Assembly: GCF_937997405.1 (NCBI RefSeq)
Contig: NZ_CALKTL010000125.1
Span: 1 to 19,603 of the forward strand
DNA: 19,603 nt
Origin: an uncultured Campylobacter sp.
Lineage (GTDB): Bacteria > Campylobacterota > Campylobacteria > Campylobacterales > Campylobacteraceae
Reading direction: 5' to 3'
The notes under the pieces were generated by a model, which searched no databases, was not told the origin of the DNA, and saw only the letters and a program-made list of their open reading frames with translations. Of the stretch, positions 13,403 to 19,603 are shown one piece after another. The number at the start of each line of letters is the position of its first letter. Position 1 is the stretch's first letter. The translations under genes and the position numbers were made by a program.

Positions 13403-14416
13403 TTAAATTTTACTCATCACGTCGTCGATTATCGCTTGCGCGCCGTTTCGATCCGCGAGCTCAAGCAGTCCTTTGCTTGCGCGCGCCACGTCGAAGCTCT
13501 CAATCAAGCCTAAGATCCGCTCGCCGCTTGCGTCCTGCTGGCGTAAAATTTCGCAAAGTCCGCGCTCCTTAAGAAATTTCGCGTTATAAAACTGATGATC
13601 CGCCGCCGCGAACGGAAACGGCACGAATATCGCCGGTAGGCCGTTTGCACAGAGCTCCCACAGCGTGCTGGCGCCGCTGCGCCCGACGCAAAGATCGGCG
13701 CTTGCGATGAGCTCGTGCATATTTTTGCAAAAGCCTACGAGCCGTACGTCCAGACCCTGCTGCGCGTAAATCTGCGAGATGCGCTCAAACTCGCGCTCGC
13801 CGCACTGATGGATCACGCCGTAGCCGAGGCTCAAAAGCTTGGGCGCAAGCTCCACGGCAAGCGAGTTGATAAAGCTCGCCCCCTGCGAACCGCCCAAAAA
13901 GATGACCCTCTTAAGCGCCGTGCGCGGTCGCGCCGTCTTGAAAAAAATATCCGCGATCGGATAAGCAAACGCGGGCTTTTCATAGGAGCTGTAAAACGCG
14001 CGCGCAAAGGGCCTCAGCAGGCGGTTAAGTCGCCCGCAAACGGCGTTTTGCTCGTGGATAAAAAACGGCACGCGAGAAAGGATCGCCGCGATGGATGCGG
14101 GCGCAGAGCTGTATCCGCCCACGCTGATGAGCGCGCGGACGCCGTTTTGCTTTAAAATTTTACGCGCCGCAAGCGAGAGGCGCAGGATATTTAGCAGTGA
14201 GGCTAGCTTGGCAAAGCCCTTTTTATCGACGACGCCCGAGCTTTGCAGAAAATAGGTGTGCGCAAAAAGCTCGCTATTTTCAAACCACGCGCGATCCTGC
14301 CCACGGTTTGAGCCGATAAAGATCGCCCTGATGCCCTGCTTCGCAAGGCGGGCGGCTAAATTTTTAGCGATTATCAGATGCCCGCCGGTGCCGCCGCCGC
14401 TGATTGCTATGACCAT
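13403..14416 (-). CDS. murG: UDP-GlcNAc:undecaprenyl-PP-MurNAc-pentapeptide GlcNAc transferase (MurG)
   Basis: Peripheral inner-membrane GT28-family glycosyltransferase, 337 aa, slightly short for the family. It turns lipid I into lipid II in peptidoglycan synthesis. Motifs: GGGTGGH (7-13) that binds the lipid pyrophosphate, SVGGYSSAP (98-106), HEQNAVCGRLNRLL (121-134), GGSQGA (175-180) opening the second Rossmann domain, GRSGASTLWE (245-254) and PFPFAAADHQFYNA (266-279), which hold the UDP-GlcNAc site. AAAGGA is 5 nt before the ATG. ftsW lies 136 bp upstream on the same strand, the same murG/ftsW pairing seen in C. jejuni, so lipid II synthesis and its polymerisation at the septum are probably co-transcribed. 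Confidence 0.97.
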   Translation of the reverse strand: MVIAISGGGTGGHLIIAKNLAARLAKQGIRAIFIGSNRGQDRAWFENSELFAHTYFLQSSGVVDKKGFAKLASLLNILRLSLAARKILKQNGVRALISVGGYSSAPASIAAILSRVPFFIHEQNAVCGRLNRLLRPFARAFYSSYEKPAFAYPIADIFFKTARPRTALKRVIFLGGSQGASFINSLAVELAPKLLSLGYGVIHQCGEREFERISQIYAQQGLDVRLVGFCKNMHELIASADLCVGRSGASTLWELCANGLPAIFVPFPFAAADHQFYNAKFLKERGLCEILRQQDASGERILGLIESFDVARASKGLLELADRNGAQAIIDDVMSKI

Positions 14417-14552
14417 ACTTTTCCTTTAAATTTATAAAATTTCGCCCCTAAATTTGAGCTTCGGCGCGCTTCGGCGTAGAATTTTAAGCGCAAATTCTGC
14501 TCTAAATTTACGCCTAAATTTAAATCGCACTCGCCCAAAGCCCGCAGAAGCT

Positions 14553-15713
14553 TTAAAATTTCGCCCTTTTCGACGCCATCAAAACGAGCCCCACCGCAAA
14601 CGATGCCGCGAGCAGGTGGCTGCCGCCGTAGCTCAGAAACGGCACGGCGATACCCTTTACCGGCGAGATCGACGTAATGCCGTAGGAGTTGATAATGAAC
14701 GAAAAGAAAAACATAAAGCCGATACCGAGGCAAAAGAGGAAATTTACGTTACTCGGCGACTTGCTCGCGGTCTGAAAGATGCGAAATAGCATCGCATAAA
14801 ATAGCGCCACGATGAGCAAAATCCCGATAAATCCCCACTCCTCGGCGATGCCTGCGAGCACGAAGTCGGTATGCACCTCGCTCAGATAGCCTAGCTTAAA
14901 ACTTCCAAGCCCAAGCCCCTGCCCGAAAAACTCGCCGTTGTTTATCGCATTTAGCGAGTGTCCGACCTGATACGGCGCGCTAGCGTCCTCTATACGCAGC
15001 CCTGCAGCTGTTTCGGGCGACATAAACGACAGCACGAAATCCTGCACGCCGCCCCACCACGAGCGCACGCGATCGACCCTGTGCGCGCTCGTGACGATAA
15101 AAACGTAAGCAAGTCCCAAAATCCCCATAAAGCTAAAGCCGATGAGCTTGAAGCTCGTACCCGCGAAAAGCGACATAAAAATCATCGTAAGCCCCAGTAC
15201 CGCGACCTGCCCTAGATCGTTTTGCACGATGGCGACCAGGATTACGACAAAGCCGAAAAGCGCTACGTAAGGAAGCAGCGTCGCGATCTCGCGCCCGATG
15301 CTTTTTTTGGAGTGATCGAGTTTGCGCGAGAAGCTCCACGCCAAAAAGTAGATGAAGCCCACCTTGAAAAATTCCACCGGTGCGAGGTTAAAAAACGGCA
15401 GCCTGATCCAGCGCGCCGCGCCGTTGACGTCGGCGACCAAGGACTTGGGCAAAAAGCCCATCGCGAGCATCAAAATCCCCATGATCGCAAAAAGCGACAT
15501 GCACACCGGCGTTAGGCATTTATCGGGATCGGCGCGCGAGACGATCCACATCACCGCGATGCACGCGATCCCTACCGCGCACTGACGATAAAAAAAATGC
15601 AGTGGCGTAGCACCCAGCAGAAGCACCGTATATGAGCTCAACGACAGCGAAAATATCATGCCGATCGTAATGAGCGCGCAGGTGAAGTAATATAGCCATT
15701 TATCGGTTCTCAA
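14553..15713 (-). CDS. ftsW: SEDS-family peptidoglycan glycosyltransferase FtsW
   Basis: Polytopic inner-membrane protein, 386 aa, about ten predicted transmembrane helices. SEDS proteins polymerise lipid II glycan strands with a cognate class B PBP; FtsW acts at the division septum. Key motifs: NGAARWIRL...APVEFFKV (97-118), QNDLGQVAVL (164-173), YQVGHSLNAINNGEFFGQGLGLG (248-270), HTDFVLAGIAEEWGF (281-295) with Asp283 at the catalytic position, and VPFLSYGGSHL (357-367). The start is TTG, 4 nt after a GGAGAG Shine-Dalgarno; an ATG 4 bp upstream is out of frame. FtsW rather than RodA is inferred from the murG neighbour and the C. jejuni gene order. The protein ends without a long C-terminal tail. 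Confidence 0.93.
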   Translation of the reverse strand: MRTDKWLYYFTCALITIGMIFSLSLSSYTVLLLGATPLHFFYRQCAVGIACIAVMWIVSRADPDKCLTPVCMSLFAIMGILMLAMGFLPKSLVADVNGAARWIRLPFFNLAPVEFFKVGFIYFLAWSFSRKLDHSKKSIGREIATLLPYVALFGFVVILVAIVQNDLGQVAVLGLTMIFMSLFAGTSFKLIGFSFMGILGLAYVFIVTSAHRVDRVRSWWGGVQDFVLSFMSPETAAGLRIEDASAPYQVGHSLNAINNGEFFGQGLGLGSFKLGYLSEVHTDFVLAGIAEEWGFIGILLIVALFYAMLFRIFQTASKSPSNVNFLFCLGIGFMFFFSFIINSYGITSISPVKGIAVPFLSYGGSHLLAASFAVGLVLMASKRAKF

Positions 15714-15948
15714 TCATCTCTCCGTTTTAAAATTTATTCGCATTTATGTGCGCCGTGCACGCTTCGTCTGCCGCGCGAGCTCAAACCTCGCATCGCGCCC
15801 GTGCCGCACGGCGCCGATCGTGGCACCGCCTTTTAAAAAGCGTACGGCACGACCACGTATTGTCTTTTGGCGCGCAGCACGATCGTGCATCTTTGACACG
15901 CGGCGCGAATTTTATTCTCGCGCATAGGCAGCTTTTGCGATGCACGTT

Positions 15949-16060
15949 GCGGGATAGCGCGCCGAAAAAAACACATCCCGCGCCGCCTTGCAAGTACGCA
16001 TTATTCTTGCACAAAGCGGCTTTCGGCACGCTATAGCATGGTCGCAAACCGCGACTATGC
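15949..16060 (+). ncRNA. Candidate structured RNA: three consecutive stem-loops
   Basis: Stem 1: GCGGGAT (15949-15955) with ATCCCGC (15975-15981). Stem 2, starting on the next base: GCCGC and TGCAAG (15982-15986, 15989-15994) with CTTGCA and GCGGC (16006-16011, 16016-16020), followed by TTT. Stem 3: GCATGGTCGC (16036-16045) with GCGACTATGC (16051-16060), ten pairs if one G-U is allowed on the plus strand. A TTGACA at 15893-15898 has no well-placed -10 partner. Transcription is not shown, and the stems could be relics of repeats. Confidence 0.3.
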
Positions 16061-16435
16061 AAATTGCACATGGGCGTTCGTGCTACAAATCAGCCGCCAT
16101 GCACGACAAGCCAATACTCCGACAGTTTCTCTCGCTCGCGTAACTATAAACGCTTCATACCGACAAGGCGCGATTTAAAATTTTGATTCGCTGCGGCAAA
16201 TTTAAAATTTCAAAATTACAAAGCTCAAAAAGAAGCGAAATTTTAAATTCTGCCGATCTTTGTAAATTTATAAAATTTAAAATCGCAAAATTTTTAGCGC
16301 TCAATCTTTAAATTTTAAACCCCGCCCTGTTTCTACTCCGCTTGCACTTTGAAATTTTACGCCGCGGTTGAAATTTAGCGCCAAGAACACAGCGCGCAAT
16401 TAAACGTGCCTTATAATTTAGACAGCGAGCACGTC

Positions 16436-16589
16436 GCAAACGCAAGCTGCAAAACGCGCTGTTTATCCCGCCGAGCACTACTTTTAAAACGCCGCCGCAC
16501 CGCAAAGAACTTCGACACATCTTCGCATCCATATAAACCGTCCGCTTTTTCGCAGCCATAGAGGCACAAACGCGAGCTGCAGAACGCGC
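16436..16589. repeat. 24-bp degenerate direct repeat, 130 bp apart
   Basis: GCAAACGCAAGCTGCAAAAC and its continuation at 16436-16459 recur at 16566-16589 with 21/24 identity; all three differences are A/G. Confidence 0.6.
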
Positions 16590-16615
16590 AAATTTTAAAA
16601 TTTAAAATCCGCTAT

Positions 16616-16740
16616 GTAGATTAAAAAATTTTAAAATTCTACCGCTTCAAATCCGATAAATTTCAAAATTTTACCGACGCAGATCGATTAAATTTTAAAA
16701 TTCCGATGCCACAAATCCAATAAATTTCAAAATTTCGCCG
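16616..16740. repeat. Tandem duplication of about 64 bp before the ftsK 3' end
   Basis: The core at 16648-16672 recurs at 16712-16736 (23/25 identical, both differences transitions). The preceding GATTAAATTTTAAAATT part also recurs (16619 onward and 16686 onward, with three extra A in the first). The repeat therefore covers a full unit rather than one word. Confidence 0.65.
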
Positions 16741-16766
16741 CTTAAATTTTATCGAAATTTTAAAAC

Positions 16767-19049
16767 TCATTTGATTATGTCGCGCTGACCTTTGGCGTTG
16801 ATCTCGCTTAAAACGCCCATCTGTTCGAGCTGCTCGATGATCGTCGCGGCGCGGTTGTATCCGATACGCAAGCGGCGCTGCAGGTAGCTGATCGAGGTCT
16901 TCTCCTCCTCCAAAACGATCGCCTTAGCCTCGTCGTAAAGCTCGTCAAGCACGATATTTTGCGGATTGATTATGCCACCTTCTTGCTTGGCGCCCTCGTT
17001 TTCGATCAAAAATCGCTCGTCATAAACGACGCTTTCTTGCGCCTTTAAAAATTCCGCGATCTTGTTGATCTCATTCTCGGTTGTAAACGGCGCGTGCAGG
17101 CGGATGAGCCCCGGCGCGGTAGGCGGCGTAAACAGCATATCGCCACGCCCAAGCAGGCTGTCCGCGCCCATCTGATCCAAAATCACCTTGCTATCGACTT
17201 TCGAGCCCACTCGGAAGCTGATACGGCTAGGCAGATTCGCCTTTATCAGCCCCGTGACGACATCCACGCTAGGGCGCTGCGTCGCTACGATGAGATGGAT
17301 GCCGCTGGCACGCGCCATCTGCGCCAGACGCGCGATGTAGTGCTCCACATCCTTGCCGCTCGTCATCATCAGATCCGCGAGCTCATCGATGATAACGACG
17401 ATGTAAGGCAAAATTTCGCCCCCCTCGCGCAGCATCTTTTCGTTGTAGTTGTCGATATTTTTCGTCCTGTTTTGCGCCATGAGCGAGTAACGCTGCTCCA
17501 TCTCCGCAACGAGATTACTTAGCGCGATGATCGCCTGCTTAGGCTGCGTGATGACGGGCGTTAGCAGGTGTGGAATGTCGTTGTAGATGCTAAACTCGAG
17601 CATCTTTGGATCGATCATTATTAGGCGCAGGCTCTTGGGCGAGTTGCGATACAAAAGGCTAAGCAGCATGGCGTTGATACCCACGCTCTTGCCGCTTCCC
17701 GTGGTACCTGCGATGAGAAGGTGCGGCAGCTTCTTAAGATCGGTGACGAAAGGCTGCCCCACGATGTCCTTGCCAAGCACGATGGTAAGCGGACTGGAAG
17801 CGCTTTTAAACACGTCGCTTTCTAAAATTTCGCGCAGATAGATCGTATCGATATTTTGATTCGGGATCTCGATACCCACGACGTCTTTGCCCGGAACCGG
17901 CGCTTGGATGCGGATGGTTTGCGCCCTAAGAGCCATCGCCAGATCATCTTGCAGCGTTAGAATTTTACTTACCTTGATGTGCGCGGCAGGGCGAAACTCA
18001 AATGTCGTAACGACCGGACCTGAGTAGGTCCGCACCACGTCGCCGTCGATCTTAAATTTACGCAGCTTATCGAGCAGGTCGTAAATTTTACGATCGATCT
18101 CGCTCTCGTCGATGTTGCTTTTCTTTTTCGGCGGCGGGTTTAAAAAATCAAGCGGCGGCAGCTTAAAATCCTTGGGCTTAGCCACTCTGCCCTTATCGAG
18201 CTGATCCAAAAGCCTTTTGTTTTCGGCGACCTCGCTTAGACGCTCGACCCTTTTTAGCCTGCTCGGCTTTCCCTTTTGCGGCATTTTAAGCTCGCGTTCA
18301 GCGGAAGCCTGCGGACCCTGCGCGTCACCAAAATTCTGCTCATTCTCGGGCTCGCGAGCATCGTTTAAATTTTGTAAATTTTGCCCGCCTTCAAAACCGC
18401 GCCCGCTTACACCTTGTTCCACAAAATTACCCTGTTTTGCCGAATTGTCCTCTGCGCTCAAAGCGTCATTCAAAGCGTTAAAATTTTCCGCACTTCTCAA
18501 GCCTTGCGCAGACGAATACCTTGCGAGCCCACCCCTTTGCGCTGCATCCGCATCGCTAGCAAAATCGTCTCTAATTTCATCCTGCGAGCTTTCATCTCTT
18601 GAGCCAATAAAGCAGTTTTTGATGATGTCGGTAAAACGATCTTCAAATATAAGCACTAGCGAAAGCACAAAAATCGTAATATTAAAAATCCACACGCCAA
18701 CGCTTCCGATCATTCGCCTAAGCCCATCCACTGCAAAGCTGCCGACTGCTCCGCCGCTAGCACCGAATAGACTCGACTGCACCATCAAAATGGTAAAAAA
18801 CAGCAAAATGGCTCCGATACTAAACTCAAAAAATCTAAAGTCAAAACCGCGAAAATGCTTATAGGCTACGTATGCTAAGGCGAGCAAAAATAGCGGATAG
18901 ATGTATGCAAAATAGCCGAATAGCTGGGTATTAAACGAGCGGATGGCATTGCCGGCGCTGCCTACAAGCGCGGAATCGGGCGCAATGGTAGCAAGCCCAA
19001 AAAATATTATGATAGCCGATACGACGATAAAATATACTTCTTTAACTAT
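16767..19049 (-). CDS. ftsK: DNA translocase FtsK (SpoIIIE/FtsK family), start codon unusual
   Basis: Septal DNA pump that clears and resolves chromosome termini at division. The first canonical start in frame is TTG at 18887 (706 aa), but the open frame continues upstream to 19058 and encodes an obvious first transmembrane segment and loop (FFGLATIAPDSALVG, then FNTQLFGYFAYIYPLF). The Shine-Dalgarno AAGGA lies at 19060-19056. I set the start at ATA 19049 (760 aa); ATC at 19052 or GTT at 19046 are alternatives. Numbering from the TTG: further membrane helices to about 81, an acidic/Gln-Asn linker (about 95-240), then the motor with Walker A GTTGSGKS (394-401), Walker B VVIIDELADLM (497-507), ATQRPSVDV (535-543), and the DNA-reading winged-helix gamma domain (about 648-706: SYLQRRLRIGYNRAATIIEQLE). 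The linker is short compared with E. coli, as is usual in this phylum. Confidence 0.93.
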   Translation of the reverse strand: MVKEVYFIVVSAIIIFFGLATIAPDSALVGSAGNAIRSFNTQLFGYFAYIYPLFLLALAYVAYKHFRGFDFRFFEFSIGAILLFFTILMVQSSLFGASGGAVGSFAVDGLRRMIGSVGVWIFNITIFVLSLVLIFEDRFTDIIKNCFIGSRDESSQDEIRDDFASDADAAQRGGLARYSSAQGLRSAENFNALNDALSAEDNSAKQGNFVEQGVSGRGFEGGQNLQNLNDAREPENEQNFGDAQGPQASAERELKMPQKGKPSRLKRVERLSEVAENKRLLDQLDKGRVAKPKDFKLPPLDFLNPPPKKKSNIDESEIDRKIYDLLDKLRKFKIDGDVVRTYSGPVVTTFEFRPAAHIKVSKILTLQDDLAMALRAQTIRIQAPVPGKDVVGIEIPNQNIDTIYLREILESDVFKSASSPLTIVLGKDIVGQPFVTDLKKLPHLLIAGTTGSGKSVGINAMLLSLLYRNSPKSLRLIMIDPKMLEFSIYNDIPHLLTPVITQPKQAIIALSNLVAEMEQRYSLMAQNRTKNIDNYNEKMLREGGEILPYIVVIIDELADLMMTSGKDVEHYIARLAQMARASGIHLIVATQRPSVDVVTGLIKANLPSRISFRVGSKVDSKVILDQMGADSLLGRGDMLFTPPTAPGLIRLHAPFTTENEINKIAEFLKAQESVVYDERFLIENEGAKQEGGIINPQNIVLDELYDEAKAIVLEEEKTSISYLQRRLRIGYNRAATIIEQLEQMGVLSEINAKGQRDIIK

Positions 19050-19074
19050 GATTGATCCTTAAATTTAAAGCGGT

Positions 19075-19080
19075 ATTTTA
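19075..19080 (-). promoter_or_regulatory. Weak candidate ftsK -10 element
   Basis: TAAAAT on the minus strand, about 26 nt before the proposed ATA start, lies between the upstream terminator and ftsK. No -35 is visible. Confidence 0.3.
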
Positions 19081-19130
19081 GCCAAACGAAGGTTAAAATT
19101 TTATTTGAAGGATGAAATTTTAATGCTTTG

Positions 19131-19162
19131 ATAAAATTCCGCGCCCTCACAGGCGCGGAATT
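19131..19162 (-). terminator. Intrinsic terminator of the secretion F-protein gene
   Basis: AATTCCGCGCC (19135-19145) and GGCGCGGAATT (19152-19162) form a perfect 11-bp stem with a 6-nt loop. On the minus strand it follows the stop codon by 7 nt and is followed by TTATC, the stem's own final AATT adding to the U-run. It separates this gene from ftsK. Confidence 0.88.
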
Positions 19163-19169
19163 AAAGGAG

Positions 19170-19603
19170 TTAGTTTTTGACGGCTTTGCCAAGATCCCAC
19201 ATAGGCATGAAGATACCCAGAGCCAAAAGAAGAACCATACCCGCCATAAAAAATAGCATGATCGGCTCGACGTAGCTTGAGATATTATCGATGATATCGT
19301 CAAATTTCTCTTTATAATAATCCGTGACGTTACCGAGCATCTTATCGAGGTTACCGGCCTGCTCGCCCGCGCTGATCATCTGAATAAGCATACTCTCATA
19401 AAGCCCTGTATTGTTAAACGCCTCTGTTAGGCTCACGCCCTGCTGCACGGCAATTTTAACGGTAGAGAGTTTCTCTTTTAAAGTATGATTATCCACCATT
19501 AAAACAGATGTATCCAGCGCATCAGCGATAGGAATACCCGCTCGCACGAGCTCTGTAAAAATAAGCATAAATCGCGACATCGTAGAGAAAAATATAATCT
19601 TGC
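19170..19603 (-). CDS. Type II secretion/type IV pilus inner-membrane F protein (GspF/PilC family), 3' part
   Basis: The C-terminal 144 codons are present; the frame is open through the right edge (KIIFFSTMSRFML...), so the start lies outside the window. The segment is the second GspF domain: RFMLIFTELVRAGIPIADALD (4-24 counted from the Met at 19580), a conserved ISAGEQAGNLDKMLGNVTDYYKEKFDD stretch (70-96), and the final VEPIMLFFMAGMVLLLALGIFMPMWDLGKAV helix (104-134). Such proteins are the integral-membrane platform for pseudopilus assembly. In Campylobacter the comparable protein CtsF serves DNA uptake, so a competence role is plausible but not shown. It is followed by a strong terminator. 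Confidence 0.9.
   Translation of the reverse strand, partial: KIIFFSTMSRFMLIFTELVRAGIPIADALDTSVLMVDNHTLKEKLSTVKIAVQQGVSLTEAFNNTGLYESMLIQMISAGEQAGNLDKMLGNVTDYYKEKFDDIIDNISSYVEPIMLFFMAGMVLLLALGIFMPMWDLGKAVKN

Larger units (their letters stand above)
15714..16766. other. 1.05 kb gap between ftsW and ftsK
   Basis: Two overlapping opposite-strand open frames of 96 codons near 15746-16071 have no start signals or recognisable domains and are rejected as genes. 15740-16140 is GC-rich and full of inverted repeats, including three successive stem-loops and the perfect palindrome GCACGATCGTGC (15877-15888). 16160-16766 is A/T-rich, packed with AAATTT words and degenerate direct repeats. No gene is supported. 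Confidence 0.65.

Noticed and set aside
15801..15834. GC-rich hairpin followed by TTTT as a terminator
   Set aside because: Only short broken stems form (GGCG/CGCC), alternatives compete, and no plus-strand gene precedes it.
15893..15918. Promoter for the candidate structured RNA
   Set aside because: TTGACA is present, but the only -10-like words are 12-14 bp away, too close for a credible sigma70 promoter.
15746..16071. Two overlapping 96-codon open frames on opposite strands
   Set aside because: Neither has a ribosome binding site or a recognisable domain; both are rich in Arg, Cys and His in a way typical of GC-rich non-coding DNA, and they cover the stem-loop region.
19046..19303. 85-codon minus-strand frame overlapping the secretion F gene
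   Set aside because: It is a different frame of the GspF-family gene and its terminator; the GspF frame has clear family motifs.

Overview
This window looks like the chromosome of a Campylobacter species (Campylobacterota), probably one of the higher-GC oral or anaerobic species such as the C. gracilis/showae/rectus group. The evidence is the gene content (TsdA-type cytochrome c, Campylobacter-type Opr porin, NapC/NrfH-linked flavoprotein respiration, Hcp-like cysteine-rich repeat protein, short FtsK), fairly GC-rich genes, and gaps crowded with AAATTT/AAAATTTT words. The species guess is inference. I see no tRNA, rRNA, CRISPR array, insertion sequence or prophage.

Left part, 1-8246: an aspartate-aminotransferase-family gene (12-1190), a 1.4 kb gene-free stretch of degenerate repeats, and a di-haem cytochrome c of the thiosulfate dehydrogenase/tetrathionate reductase type (tsdA, 2562-3551). 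A LysR-type regulator (3766-4677, minus) is transcribed away from a three-gene respiratory module (4819-7540): a Tat-exported FAD flavoprotein of the fumarate-reductase/flavocytochrome c superfamily, a periplasmic tetrahaem cytochrome c and a membrane-anchored NapC/NrfH-type tetrahaem quinol dehydrogenase. Electrons would flow menaquinol -> NapC/NrfH-like -> tetrahaem cytochrome -> flavoprotein -> an organic acceptor. The flavoprotein lacks the histidine expected after Gln-Phe in classical fumarate reductases, so its substrate may not be fumarate. The divergent LysR regulator, with a good T-N11-A box at about -65, is probably the sensor of that substrate.

Middle, 8247-13173: an Opr-family porin (minus) ending convergently with the respiratory operon; htpG (Hsp90, minus) with a near-perfect sigma70 promoter overlapped by a half-degenerate CIRCE; and, divergent from htpG, a membrane-anchored Sel1-like/Hcp-type cysteine-pair repeat protein. 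The htpG divergent region also holds a 27-bp perfect palindrome, and the two outward promoters share an identical 15-mer.

Right part, 13403-19603: cell-envelope and division genes, all on minus: murG, ftsW, then after a 1.05 kb gap ftsK, then the 3' part of a type II secretion/type IV pilus inner-membrane F protein that runs off the window. ftsK has clear coding sequence upstream of its first canonical start codon and no ATG/GTG/TTG there, so a rare start codon or an error is likely.

The main unexplained signal is in the gaps. Many contain imperfect direct repeats, often about 64-68 bp apart, whose copies differ almost only by transitions. One gap (15714-16766) also contains three stem-loops in a row that could be a structured RNA.
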